From: DAOUTY01 sp964453665
GTDB lineage: Bacteria; Chloroflexota; Dehalococcoidia; SZUA-161
Assembly (NCBI GenBank): GCA_964453665.1
Contig: CAYVQT010000017.1
Coordinates: 1-51,726 of the forward strand
Direction: 5' to 3'
Length of the DNA stretch: 51,726 bases
The stretch's first letter is position 1; the number at the start of each line of letters is the position of its first letter. A program made the position numbers and the translations under genes. The notes below the pieces were generated by a model, which saw only the letters and a program-made list of their open reading frames with translations, ran no database searches and had not been told where the DNA came from. Below are positions 40,945 through 48,745 of the stretch, in pieces.

Positions 40945-41943
40945 CTAGCCTAACTTGAGGCTGGAAACTACGTCCAGGTCCCATCCGGCGACCCTTCCTG
41001 CGAGCAGGTGGAAATAACCGCAGGAGGCGACCATGGCTGCGTTGTCGGTACACAGAACCGGGTCGGGGACGAGTACCGGTGTATTAGAACGGCGAATAAT
41101 TGTCTCCCTGAGGAGTTCATTGGCAGCCACGCCGCCGGCGAGTAGCACCTGTTTCACTCTACGCTGTCTGGCCGCCGCTATGGTTTTTGTTACAAGGACA
41201 TCGATCACAGAAAGCTGGAAACTGGCGGCGATATCGGCCGCCACGGAGTTGGGGTGGGGCGTGTCAGTGACCCCCAGATCTTCTACCAGCCGTACCACCG
41301 CTGTCTTGAGCCCGCTGAAACTGAAGTCATCGCTCCCCTTCAGCCAGGCGCGGGGCAGATGGTATCGGGGCGTTCCCTCTCTCGAAGCCCGTTCCACAGC
41401 GGGGCCTCCGGGATACCCCAATGCGAGTACCCTGGCTACCTTATCGAAGGCTTCGCCTGCGGCGTCGTCCCGGGTCTGGCCCAGCAGCAGGATTTCTCCG
41501 TGGTTACTCATCAGAACCAGATCAGTGTGGCCACCGGATACGATAAGCGCTATCAGAGGAAATACGGGTACATCCCCACCCAACCAGTTGGCGTAGATAT
41601 GGGCTTCCAGGTGGTTAATCCCGATAAGGGGCAGCTCCCAGGCCAAGGCCAGAGCCTTGGCCAGATTTACGCCTACAAGTAGAGAGCCTGCCAGTCCGGG
41701 ACCGTTGGTGACGGCGATAGCTGAGAGGTTGTCGGGTGTTACGCTGGCATTGCTCAGCGCCTGTTCAACGACGGGCATGGCGGACAGCAGGTGCTGGCGG
41801 GAGGCGACCTCCGGCACTATGCCGCCATAGCGGCTGTGAATATCGACCTGGGAGGCGATAATATTGGAAAGAATAGTGGTGCCGTCCTCGACAACTGCGG
41901 CGGCGGTTTCATCGCATGACGTTTCGATTCCCAGTATCTTCAT
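40945..41943 (-). CDS. tsaD: tRNA N6-adenosine threonylcarbamoyltransferase TsaD
   Basis: A 332-residue ASKHA-fold enzyme. ILGIETSCDETAAAVVEDG, NHLEAHIYANWL (metal-binding His pair), IVSGGHTDLVLM and LLAGGVAANELLRE are the TsaD/Kae1 blocks. With TsaB and TsaE it transfers threonylcarbamoyl to A37 of ANN-decoding tRNAs in the cytoplasm. It starts 3 bp after the nitroreductase stop. tsaB and tsaE are not in the window. Confidence 0.95.
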   Translation of the reverse strand: MKILGIETSCDETAAAVVEDGTTILSNIIASQVDIHSRYGGIVPEVASRQHLLSAMPVVEQALSNASVTPDNLSAIAVTNGPGLAGSLLVGVNLAKALALAWELPLIGINHLEAHIYANWLGGDVPVFPLIALIVSGGHTDLVLMSNHGEILLLGQTRDDAAGEAFDKVARVLALGYPGGPAVERASREGTPRYHLPRAWLKGSDDFSFSGLKTAVVRLVEDLGVTDTPHPNSVAADIAASFQLSVIDVLVTKTIAAARQRRVKQVLLAGGVAANELLRETIIRRSNTPVLVPDPVLCTDNAAMVASCGYFHLLAGRVAGWDLDVVSSLKLG

Positions 41944-41946
41944 ATT

Positions 41947-42555
41947 CTACCCGATGAAGGTGCAGACTTCTTCGAGGGCTTTCCGGGGAGCCCGCTCCTG
42001 AGGTTGCTTCGCGGCCATTCCGAGAGAGATTGTGCCCACCAGGGACCACGGTCTCTCTACGCCGAGCAGGGCTTCGAGTTCATCTCGGGCGAATTCGGCT
42101 GGCGCGCTGGCGAAGCAACTGCTGTATCCCAGTGCGGTGGCTGCCAGAAGGAACTGGTCTACTGCCATAGCAACGCTCTGCAGGGCCAGGTCGTGTGAGG
42201 TTGAATCAGGGTGGGAAACGTAGCCTCCTCCGGCCCAGGGACGAGCCAGTACTGCGATGGCCACCGGGGCAGCGGCGAAGTGTATGCTGTAGAACCGCAT
42301 CCTCGCAAGGCGTTTCCGCCGCGCCTGGTTGTCCGTGTCGGAGATCGATGCCTCCAGCACGGCTTTGACTACATCACGCATACCATGTTTGAGTTCCTTA
42401 TCCCGGATAACGATGAAGTGCCAGGGCTGCTCGTTGGTAGCGCTGGGCGCCAGTGTCGCTGCCTCAAGCATGGTTAGAACATCTTCATGCCTCACCGGCT
42501 GATCGCTGAAGCGGCGGATGCTTTGTCTTCTCCTGACCGTCTCGAAGAAGTCCAT
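41947..42555 (-). CDS. Nitroreductase-family FMN oxidoreductase
   Basis: A 202-residue NfnB/BluB-type fold protein. MDFFETVRRRQSIRRFSDQP is the typical first FMN-binding element, APSATNEQPWHFIVIRD the second, and the C-terminal LGMAAKQPQERAPRK completes the site. It reduces nitro or quinone-type substrates with NAD(P)H. I start at ATG 42555, which has AAGGGGG before it and matches the family; a 12-residue upstream extension is possible but unlikely. It precedes tsaD in the same short operon, a combination seen without known functional link. Confidence 0.9.
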   Translation of the reverse strand: MDFFETVRRRQSIRRFSDQPVRHEDVLTMLEAATLAPSATNEQPWHFIVIRDKELKHGMRDVVKAVLEASISDTDNQARRKRLARMRFYSIHFAAAPVAIAVLARPWAGGGYVSHPDSTSHDLALQSVAMAVDQFLLAATALGYSSCFASAPAEFARDELEALLGVERPWSLVGTISLGMAAKQPQERAPRKALEEVCTFIG

Positions 42556-42634
42556 CTCAAACCCCCTTGGCCAGGTTTGGTAACGGCACAATTATATCAT
42601 CATCTGGTGAAGTAGTCGCCGGGGTCGCCTGTGC

Positions 42635-42640
42635 TATAAT
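42635..42640 (+). promoter_or_regulatory. -10 element TATAAT before the YjbQ gene
   Basis: A perfect TATAAT lies 35 bp upstream of ATG 42676 in the divergent spacer. This gives a conventional leader with AAGGGG, in contrast to the leaderless promoters elsewhere in the window. A -35 is not obvious. Confidence 0.45.
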
Positions 42641-42675
42641 TGCGTTGGACAATTTGAACCAAGGGGTGATTGGAG

Positions 42676-43092
42676 ATGGTTACCAATACGCGTATACATA
42701 TTCAAACCAGGGGCAACTGCGAGCTTCTTGACATAACCCGCCAGGTGACGCAGGAGATCGAGGCATCGGATATGAAAGATGGTACGGTGACTATTTTCGT
42801 AGCGGGTTCGACCGCGGGCGTTACAACGATAGAGTACGAGCGGGGAGTGCTCAGCGATTTCCAGGGCATGATGGAACGGACGGTTCCCAGGGATATACCG
42901 TACCAGCACGATGCTGCCTGGGGGGATGGCAATGGGCACTCTCACGTGCGCGCATCTCTGCTGGGGCCTTCTCTGGTAGTACCCTTTGTTAACAGGAGAA
43001 TGACGTTGGGTACGTGGCAGCAGATCGTGCTGGCTGATTTCGACAATCGACCCCGCTCCCGGGAAATTGTACTCCAGATCATGGGTGAGTAG
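42676..43092 (+). CDS. YjbQ/UPF0047-family protein
   Basis: A 138-residue member of the UPF0047 family (YjbQ). FVAGSTAGVTTIEYERGVLS and AAWGDGNGHSHVRASLLGPS, with its conserved His residues, form the presumed metal or phosphate site. Family members have a weak thiamin phosphate synthase activity that may not be physiological, so the role is open. ATG 42676 is preferred to TTG 42670 because AAGGGG is well spaced. Divergent from the nitroreductase. Confidence 0.9.
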   Translation: MVTNTRIHIQTRGNCELLDITRQVTQEIEASDMKDGTVTIFVAGSTAGVTTIEYERGVLSDFQGMMERTVPRDIPYQHDAAWGDGNGHSHVRASLLGPSLVVPFVNRRMTLGTWQQIVLADFDNRPRSREIVLQIMGE

Positions 43093-43117
43093 TACGAGTG
43101 CCAAGAGGGGAATCGTT

Positions 43118-43204
43118 ATGAGTAATGAAATTGGCACTGTGGCGCAGCCCTCAAATTCCTCTGAGATGCCACAGGATGCGATTCTGACACCGCACTACAG
43201 CTAA
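43118..43204 (+). CDS. Possible 28-residue peptide after the YjbQ gene
   Basis: ATG 43118 is preceded by AGAGGGG at 6-7 bases, a better ribosome site than most in the window, and opens a 28-codon frame (MSNEIGTVAQPSNSSEMPQD...) ending TAA at 43202. It is hydrophilic, with no signal or membrane segment. It may be a real small protein or a decayed gene; its position 25 bp after yjbQ allows co-transcription. Confidence 0.25.
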   Translation: MSNEIGTVAQPSNSSEMPQDAILTPHYS

Positions 43205-43228
43205 CTACACTTAAACATCACGGAAAGT

Positions 43229-43287
43229 GTAGCGTTGCCACTCCCGTAGCAACGGATTCCTCGTCGTGACGGGAGTCACGACGCTAC
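43229..43287. repeat. Interspersed inverted-repeat element, copy 2 (GTAGCG ends)
   Basis: Begins GTAGCGTTGCCACTCCCGTA and ends GTCACGACGCTAC. An internal perfect hairpin has CGTCGTGAC (43262-43270) and GTCACGACG (43275-43283) around GGGA. On the opposite strand it matches the outer parts of 115-233. The element lies between convergent genes. Confidence 0.6.
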
Positions 43288-43300
43288 TCCATGAGAAATC

Positions 43301-43330
43301 ACCAGTACAATGGTATACCATTGTACTGGT
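43301..43330. promoter_or_regulatory. Perfect 30-bp palindrome of the ACCAGTA/TACTGGT family
   Basis: The left arm is ACCAGTACAATGGTA (43301-43315) and the right arm TACCATTGTACTGGT (43316-43330) is its exact reverse complement. The centre, ATGGTATACCAT, equals the 12-bp palindrome at 22345-22356. Its ends match the sites around the ParA gene. It lies between convergent genes, but a loop-less perfect palindrome with only TTTTG after it is a poor intrinsic terminator. Confidence 0.7.
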
Positions 43331-43351
43331 TTTGAATGTAGGAGGCTGGCT

Positions 43352-44533
43352 TTACTCGATTACCCCCTCGTTGGTCAGGCTTTCGATCTCCTGCTCGCTG
43401 GCGCCGATAACCTCGGTTAATATCTCCCGGGTGTGCTCTCCGTAGAGGGGCGGTCGGGTTCTGGGTCTGGCGGGGGTTTCCGAAAACCTGTAGGGGCTGT
43501 TCAGAAGCTTAACCCTCCCCATCTTGGGATGGTCAACCTCTACCACCAGCCCGCGGTGTACGACATGCGGGTCGGCTAGAACCTCATCCACGCTGTACAC
43601 CGGCGCTCCTGCAACATCGACTTCATCGAAAAGTCTCAGCCACTCGTCCCTGTCCCTGGTGTGGAAAATTTCGCGGAGTGTATTATACATCTCCTGCTGC
43701 TTCTCGAATGGCGCGAAGTGCTGGTCTATAAAGTCCTCTCTGCCCACCAGACGGCAAAGGTTGGCCCAGAGCGGGGGTTCGAGACAGGACAGGGCGACGT
43801 ATCTGCCATCTCTGGCTTTGTAGGTGTTCAACCATGCCTGATCACTGCCCGTGGGGAGCTCGCTTCTCTGCGCCACGTCGCCGTCGAGCAGGTAGCGCAT
43901 ATTCATAACCCAGTTGAAGTACACCATCCCATCGGTGATGGAGACGTCTATATACTGTCCTCTGCCTGTTTTCTCCTTGGCGTAGAGTGCGGCCAGGATA
44001 GAGCTGATGGCCTGGCAGTTGGCGGAGAGGTCCGATATCTGGGGGAAGATGACGTGGATAGGCTCTCCCTCTTTGGCCCCGGTGGCTCCCAGGATTCCGG
44101 TAATGGCAGCTACATTGATGTCGTGGGACGCCCGGTTGACATAGGGACTATCCTGTCCGTAGCCCGTGACGGAGCAGTAGACCAGCCGCGAGTTGCGCTT
44201 GCTCAACGTCTCATAATCCATGCCCAGGCGTGCTGACGCTCCGGGGCGAAATGCCTCAATAAACACGTCTGCATTATCTACCAGGCGATGGACAACGTCC
44301 CTGCCTTTCTCATTCTTGAGGTTGACTGCGATGCTCTTCTTGCTGCAGTTCATTCCGACGTAGCGGAACCAGGTATCGTTAGTGAACATAAAGGAGAGCG
44401 CTGGCGAGCCTGCCGTGCGGGGAGTCTCCACCGTGATAACCTCGGCGCCGAGATCGGCCATCATCATGGAGGTGTACCTGCCGGGGCTGTGGCGCGACAG
44501 GTCCAGCACCTTTATTCCGTCCAATGGACCCAT
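43352..44533 (-). CDS. Class III CoA-transferase (CaiB/BaiF/formyl-CoA transferase family)
   Basis: A 393-residue family III CoA-transferase. PLDGIKVLDLSRHSPGRYTS, ADLGAEVITVETPR, FIEAFRPGASARLGMDYETL and YCSVTGYGQDSPYVNRASHD are the standard blocks; the Asp in ASHDINVAA corresponds to the catalytic Asp that carries the acyl intermediate. It moves CoA between acids, activating a substrate for degradation without ATP. The substrate is not readable. ATG 44533 has AAGGAG upstream. The gene is alone but fits the acyl-CoA theme of the window. Confidence 0.93.
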   Translation of the reverse strand: MGPLDGIKVLDLSRHSPGRYTSMMMADLGAEVITVETPRTAGSPALSFMFTNDTWFRYVGMNCSKKSIAVNLKNEKGRDVVHRLVDNADVFIEAFRPGASARLGMDYETLSKRNSRLVYCSVTGYGQDSPYVNRASHDINVAAITGILGATGAKEGEPIHVIFPQISDLSANCQAISSILAALYAKEKTGRGQYIDVSITDGMVYFNWVMNMRYLLDGDVAQRSELPTGSDQAWLNTYKARDGRYVALSCLEPPLWANLCRLVGREDFIDQHFAPFEKQQEMYNTLREIFHTRDRDEWLRLFDEVDVAGAPVYSVDEVLADPHVVHRGLVVEVDHPKMGRVKLLNSPYRFSETPARPRTRPPLYGEHTREILTEVIGASEQEIESLTNEGVIE

Positions 44534-44685
44534 GTACTCACTCCTTATTTGGGATGCTACTAGTATAGCATTGGTCACGCTCTTGCGCACGGGGCACCTG
44601 TTACATCGACGGAGGTTCGAAACGCAGGAGCTGCGTACTATTGCTCTACGATCATCGGTATTTAGAGTGAGGTCAAATTGCTGGT

Positions 44686-44713
44686 GTAGGGGCGTTCAAT
44701 TGAACGCTCCTAC
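44686..44713. repeat. 28-bp near-perfect palindrome (GTAGGGGCG family)
   Basis: GTAGGGGCGTTCAA pairs with TTGAACGCTCCTAC with a single mismatch pair. The outer GTAGGGGCG is shared with the repeat at 1361-1396. It lies in the 339-bp spacer between the divergent CoA-transferase and ABC transporter genes, upstream of the promoter at 44786; I see nothing else there. Confidence 0.55.
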
Positions 44714-44785
44714 CATGTGGTGTAACCCGGGTCTTGGAAACGAACACGTGCTGTTTGTTGTCGCCCAAGGGGCAGATTCAATGCC

Positions 44786-44814
44786 TTGTCAACCGCTGTT
44801 CCGTTGTATATAAT
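44786..44814 (+). promoter_or_regulatory. Promoter of the ABC transporter operon
   Basis: TTGTCA (44786-44791) and TATAAT (44809-44814) at 17 bp spacing, the best match to the sigma-70 consensus in the window. The leader is about 50 nt and contains GGGGGTAGGA before ATG 44873. Confidence 0.7.
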
Positions 44815-44872
44815 TCGGGCTATTATTGACAGGCTCCCGTGGCAGCGATTAGGGAGATCGGGGGGTAGGACG

Positions 44873-45622
44873 ATGTCTCAGGCATTTATGATAGCGCAGG
44901 ACCTTCATAAGAGCTTCAATGAGCACAAGGCTGTCGATGGCGTTTCCTTCACTATCGACAAGGGCGAGATCTTTGGCCTTTTGGGCCCCAATGGCGCTGG
45001 CAAGACTACTACCATTCGTATGCTGTCCACGGTTCTGGAACCGGATAGTGGCGATGTTACGATAGGGGGTTATTCCATACGTCACAATGCCGACGCTGTG
45101 CGAAGTATTATCGGGGTCTGTCCTCAGGAATTAGCCCTTTACGAGGAGCTTTCTGCCATTGACAATCTGGTCTTCTTCGGCAGGATGGCGGGGCTCGGCA
45201 GCAGGGAGGCACGGGACCAGGCGATGGCCCATCTCGAACTGCTGGGGTTGAAGGAGAGGGCCAGGGGCAGGGTGGATAAGTTCTCCGGCGGAATGAAGCG
45301 GCGTGTCAACCTGGCTGTCTCCCTTATGGGACACCCCGAGCTTCTCTTTATGGATGAGCCCACCGTGGGTATCGACCCGCAGTCGCGGAACAACATCTAC
45401 GAGACCATCGAGGGCTTACAGAGTAAAGGAATGACCATTCTCTATACTACTCACTACATGGAAGAGGCCGACCGTCTGTGCGACCGCGTGGCCATTGTTG
45501 ATGGAGGTCGCGTTATTGCCATGGATACCCCCCGGGAGCTGAGGAGCCAGATCGGGTCGCCGGAGAAGGTGACCCTTGAGGATGTTTTCCTTCATCTGAC
45601 CGGCAGGAGCCTTCGCGATTAG
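44873..45622 (+). CDS. ABC transporter ATP-binding protein (DrrA/NodI type)
   Basis: A 249-residue ATPase: Walker A GPNGAGKTTT, Q-loop in VCPQELALYEELS, signature FSGGMKRR, Walker B LLFMDEPTVGIDPQ and the switch His in TTHYMEEADRL. It belongs to the DrrA/CcmA group that drives ABC-2 exporters. The start is placed at ATG 44873 by the purine-rich site before it. Two permease genes follow at 7 and 6 bp. The complex would export a lipid, antibiotic or polysaccharide precursor across the cytoplasmic membrane; substrate unknown. Confidence 0.94.
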   Translation: MSQAFMIAQDLHKSFNEHKAVDGVSFTIDKGEIFGLLGPNGAGKTTTIRMLSTVLEPDSGDVTIGGYSIRHNADAVRSIIGVCPQELALYEELSAIDNLVFFGRMAGLGSREARDQAMAHLELLGLKERARGRVDKFSGGMKRRVNLAVSLMGHPELLFMDEPTVGIDPQSRNNIYETIEGLQSKGMTILYTTHYMEEADRLCDRVAIVDGGRVIAMDTPRELRSQIGSPEKVTLEDVFLHLTGRSLRD

Positions 45623-45629
45623 GAAAGAC

Positions 45630-46811
45630 ATGATTAGACCCTTACTGGTCGCGCTGCTGCAAGTACGTATCTACCTGCAGGATAAGGGCGACCTGGCGTT
45701 CAGTCTGCTATTACCAATAGCCATCTTCGCCCTGACGTACGGCGCCTTCGGGGGGCAGACCCTCTTCCACGGCACAGCCCATGTGGTAAACGAAGACCAG
45801 GGAGGAGACTACTCTGCACGCCTTATTCAGAGGCTGGAAGAGGTTGATAACCTCGATGTCGATCTGCTCTCGGCATCCAAGGCGGATGCCAAGCTGGACA
45901 GGGCTGACCTGCTGATGGTCCTCTATATCCCCGTGGGCTTCTCCGACAGGCTTGCCTCCGGTGAGCAGGTGCAGTTGGTCTTCAAGCAGAGGGGCAATGG
46001 TGGCGATGAAGGTCAGATAGTAGCCAGCATAGTCGGCAGCGTGGTCGACCGGATGGCCCAGGAATTTCAGGTACAGGGTCAGGTTAACGAGTACCTCTCC
46101 GGAAGCGGTATCAGCCAGGAGCAAATAGATATTACTGTACAGAGACTTCTGGAGGGTGAACGCGAGTCACCAGCGGTGATGGTGAAAGAGGAGACAGTGG
46201 GCGACAGCCCTGATCCCGTGAACGAGTTCCTGCCCGGGATCATTACCATGTTTGTTCTCTTCGCCATAACCTTGACTGCGAGGGCGCTGGTAGAGGAGCG
46301 CAAGAAGGGGACCCTGGAGCGACTGCTCACCACCCGTCTCAGCGTGGGGCAGCTATTTACGGGCAAGTTCCTGGTTAATCTCTCCCGCGGCTTTATACAG
46401 ACCCTCATTCTACTGCTACTTTCCTATGCGGTGTTTCAGATGTTTACCCCGCTTTCTTTCGTTGAGTCCCTGATAATCGCCATAATCTTCATAGCTGCGG
46501 TAAGCGCCCTGGGTCTGATAATCGGTTCGGTTGCCCGTACTGAGGACCAGGCTACCTGGATCGCCGTCTTCTTCACCATGGCTATGGTTATGCTGGGCGG
46601 AACGTTCTTTGAGATCCCGGAAAGCGGGGTGCTCAGTGTCCTCAGTAAAATGTCCATCAATACCTATGCCAACGATGCCTTCAGAACCATAATAGTTGAT
46701 GGAGGCACCTTGGCTGACATAGGCTTGCAGATGGGAGTAATGGCGGGGGTCGCCGTAGTAGGTCTGGTCCTCGGCCGAGCTATCTTCAAGGTCATGCCTG
46801 GAGGCAGATAG
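45630..46811 (+). CDS. ABC-2 type transporter permease 1
   Basis: A 393-residue permease with one N-terminal membrane segment (about 17-36), a large extracytoplasmic domain (about 40-190), and five further hydrophobic segments from about 192 onward (FLPGIITMFVLFAITLTARA, FIQTLILLLLSYAVFQMF, SLIIAIIFIAAVSALGLIIG, WIAVFFTMAMVMLGGTFF and a C-terminal one). The cytoplasmic coupling element EERKKGTLERLLTTRLS is characteristic of the DrrB/YhgE-like ABC-2 group. It pairs with the second permease as a heterodimer. Confidence 0.92.
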   Translation: MIRPLLVALLQVRIYLQDKGDLAFSLLLPIAIFALTYGAFGGQTLFHGTAHVVNEDQGGDYSARLIQRLEEVDNLDVDLLSASKADAKLDRADLLMVLYIPVGFSDRLASGEQVQLVFKQRGNGGDEGQIVASIVGSVVDRMAQEFQVQGQVNEYLSGSGISQEQIDITVQRLLEGERESPAVMVKEETVGDSPDPVNEFLPGIITMFVLFAITLTARALVEERKKGTLERLLTTRLSVGQLFTGKFLVNLSRGFIQTLILLLLSYAVFQMFTPLSFVESLIIAIIFIAAVSALGLIIGSVARTEDQATWIAVFFTMAMVMLGGTFFEIPESGVLSVLSKMSINTYANDAFRTIIVDGGTLADIGLQMGVMAGVAVVGLVLGRAIFKVMPGGR

Positions 46812-46817
46812 GTAAGT

Positions 46818-48065
46818 ATGAGAAGCCTGAGTCATATCTGGTTCATAATGCTGAAGGACTTGAAGCTCTTCTCCAGGGACCGTATGGCTCTGGCCTTCTT
46901 CATACTTTTCCCCTTCATGTTCATAGTCTTGTTCAATTTCCTCCTGGCCAATGTGGGCAGCGAGGATGAGAGGCTGGCACTTCATGTGGTCACTCAGGAG
47001 GCGCAAGGTGGCCTTAGTTATCAGATACTAGGAGCAATGGAGACCGGAAATGTCTCAGAGTTGGAGCCCGGCGACCCGGAGATAATCTGGGACAGGGACT
47101 ATCAGGAAGCCCGCCAGGCAGTCGAAGACGGTGAGCTGGACGGCTTCGTCGCCTTTCCCGATAATTTCAGCGAAAGTATATTCAGCGGTGAAGGGACTGA
47201 GATCGAGGTGGTAGCCGACGCTGGTGCCACCTACACGGTGGCAGCTCTCAATGGTCTGGCTCGCTCTATAGCTACCAGAATTGGCTCGACGCAGGTAGCA
47301 GCAAGGGCCGCTGTGGAGCTTATGATAGGGCAGGGCCTGTTGGACCCGTGGGACCAGGTCGCGATCGATGAAGTCATTCAGGGTATTATCTCAGGCCAGG
47401 AAGCTGTAGCAACAGAGGAGCCCTTCATTGGCTTTGAGACTCAGAAGGTAGGGGAAGTAGAGCCGGAGAATGCGGCCAACTTCGTCATCCCCGGCTATCT
47501 GGTGATGTTCGTTTTCTTTGCTGCCGCCTTGGGGGCTGAGGTGATAGTCCGCGAGCGCCAGAACCATACCCTGGAGCGGCTGCTTGCTAGTTCGGTGAGG
47601 AGGGAGTCTATCCTCGGGGGCGTATTCGCGGGCTCGGCCGCCAAGGGTCTGATTCAGATAGCGATATTCTGGGTTGTGGGTATACTGGCTTTCAACGTAG
47701 ACCTGGGGCTATCCCCCGCCGCGGTTATCATCCTCTCCATCCTGATGGTGATAATGTCCTCGGCCTTTGCCATTATGCTGGCCGCTGTGGTCAGGACTCA
47801 GCGGAGCGCCGGCTCGCTGGCAGTGCTCGTGGCCCTTGTACTGGCGCCGCTGGGTGGATGCTGGTGGCCTCTCTTCGTTACTCCAACGTGGATGCAGTTC
47901 CTGGCCAAGTTTACGCCTCATGGCTGGGCGAACACCGGTTTCAATAAGCTGATGCTCTTCGGTGCCGAGTTCGGCGACGTTGTGCCCGAGATGTTGGCCC
48001 TGGTGGGTTTCGCTGTCCTCTTTGCTGTCATTGGCGTATGGCGCTTCCGCACCGGTGCCGAGTAG
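46818..48065 (+). CDS. ABC-2 type transporter permease 2
   Basis: A 415-residue permease with the same layout as permease 1: a first segment (FILFPFMFIVLFNFLLANV), a large outer loop, the coupling element VRERQNHTLERLLASSVRRE, and five more hydrophobic segments to the end. The match in topology but not in sequence suggests an old duplication. It ends the three-gene operon, followed by the repeat at 48109-48162. Confidence 0.92.
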   Translation: MRSLSHIWFIMLKDLKLFSRDRMALAFFILFPFMFIVLFNFLLANVGSEDERLALHVVTQEAQGGLSYQILGAMETGNVSELEPGDPEIIWDRDYQEARQAVEDGELDGFVAFPDNFSESIFSGEGTEIEVVADAGATYTVAALNGLARSIATRIGSTQVAARAAVELMIGQGLLDPWDQVAIDEVIQGIISGQEAVATEEPFIGFETQKVGEVEPENAANFVIPGYLVMFVFFAAALGAEVIVRERQNHTLERLLASSVRRESILGGVFAGSAAKGLIQIAIFWVVGILAFNVDLGLSPAAVIILSILMVIMSSAFAIMLAAVVRTQRSAGSLAVLVALVLAPLGGCWWPLFVTPTWMQFLAKFTPHGWANTGFNKLMLFGAEFGDVVPEMLALVGFAVLFAVIGVWRFRTGAE

Positions 48066-48108
48066 GGCAGCGGCGAGTTTAACCTATAAAAGGCTGGATA
48101 TAAAGGTT

Positions 48109-48162
48109 AGCCTGGAGCCGATGCTCCAGGCATGATTGGAGCGGATGCTCCAATCTACCCCA
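48109..48162. repeat. Interspersed repeat: double mini-hairpin copy 3
   Basis: CCTGGAGCCGATGCTCCAGG and ATTGGAGCGGATGCTCCAAT are two palindromic stems in tandem, with a CTACCCCAC end, the same as at 1219 and 20031. The stem order is exchanged relative to 20031: the C-flanked stem comes first here and second there. It lies between the ABC operon and dut. Confidence 0.6.
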
Positions 48163-48251
48163 CTGACCAGGGTCCCAAGAGTTTGGGAAATTCAATATCG
48201 TTTAGAATTTAGAAATTAATATTTCAAATTTCCTTGAGAATTGAGGGTTCT

Positions 48252-48698
48252 ATGGAAATAGAGCATCCTGTATTGAAAATCAAGAAGCTGCGGCAGAAAG
48301 CTGTCGTCCCCCGGCGTGTCACCCCCGGCGCTACGGGCCTTGACCTCTTTGCGTGTATCGATGACGACGGGACAGTCGCTCTCGGGACTCAACCCAGGCT
48401 TGTTGGCACGGGCATCGCTATCGAAGTGCCCGGGGGGTACGACGTCCAGATACGGCCCAGGTCCGGCCTGTCGGCCAAAGGCGTCGGGGTCGCCTTCGGA
48501 ACTGTAGACAGCGATTACAGGGGCGAGGTGATGGTGACAATGTACCTCTTCAGCCCCGAGGCCAGTTTTGAGGTGAGGAACGGGGACAGGATAGCGCAGA
48601 TGGTGATAAGCAGGGTTGCGGACCTGCCCCCGGTCGAGGTTGATGAACTGACGCCAACCGAGCGCGGAGGCGGGGGGCACGGCTCCACCGGGACGTGA
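48252..48698 (+). CDS. dut: dUTP diphosphatase
   Basis: A 148-residue trimeric dUTPase with all five motifs: PGATGLDLFA (I), RPRSGLSAKG (II), GTVDSDYRGEV (III, with the catalytic Asp), GDRIAQMVI (IV) and the flexible glycine-rich RGGGGHGSTG (V). It hydrolyses dUTP to dUMP and keeps uracil out of DNA. ATG 48252 follows GAGGGTTCT; a TTG six codons upstream is possible. It stands alone, convergent with the thiolase gene. Confidence 0.93.
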   Translation: MEIEHPVLKIKKLRQKAVVPRRVTPGATGLDLFACIDDDGTVALGTQPRLVGTGIAIEVPGGYDVQIRPRSGLSAKGVGVAFGTVDSDYRGEVMVTMYLFSPEASFEVRNGDRIAQMVISRVADLPPVEVDELTPTERGGGGHGSTGT

Positions 48699-48745
48699 GG
48701 CCGTTTAGGGAACATGCGCGTTTGCGGTATAGCCTTTCTCCCGGC

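Noticed and set aside
43301..43330. 30-bp palindrome considered as an intrinsic terminator
   Set aside because: Perfect self-complementarity leaves almost no loop, only a weak T-run follows, and its words recur in non-terminator positions.
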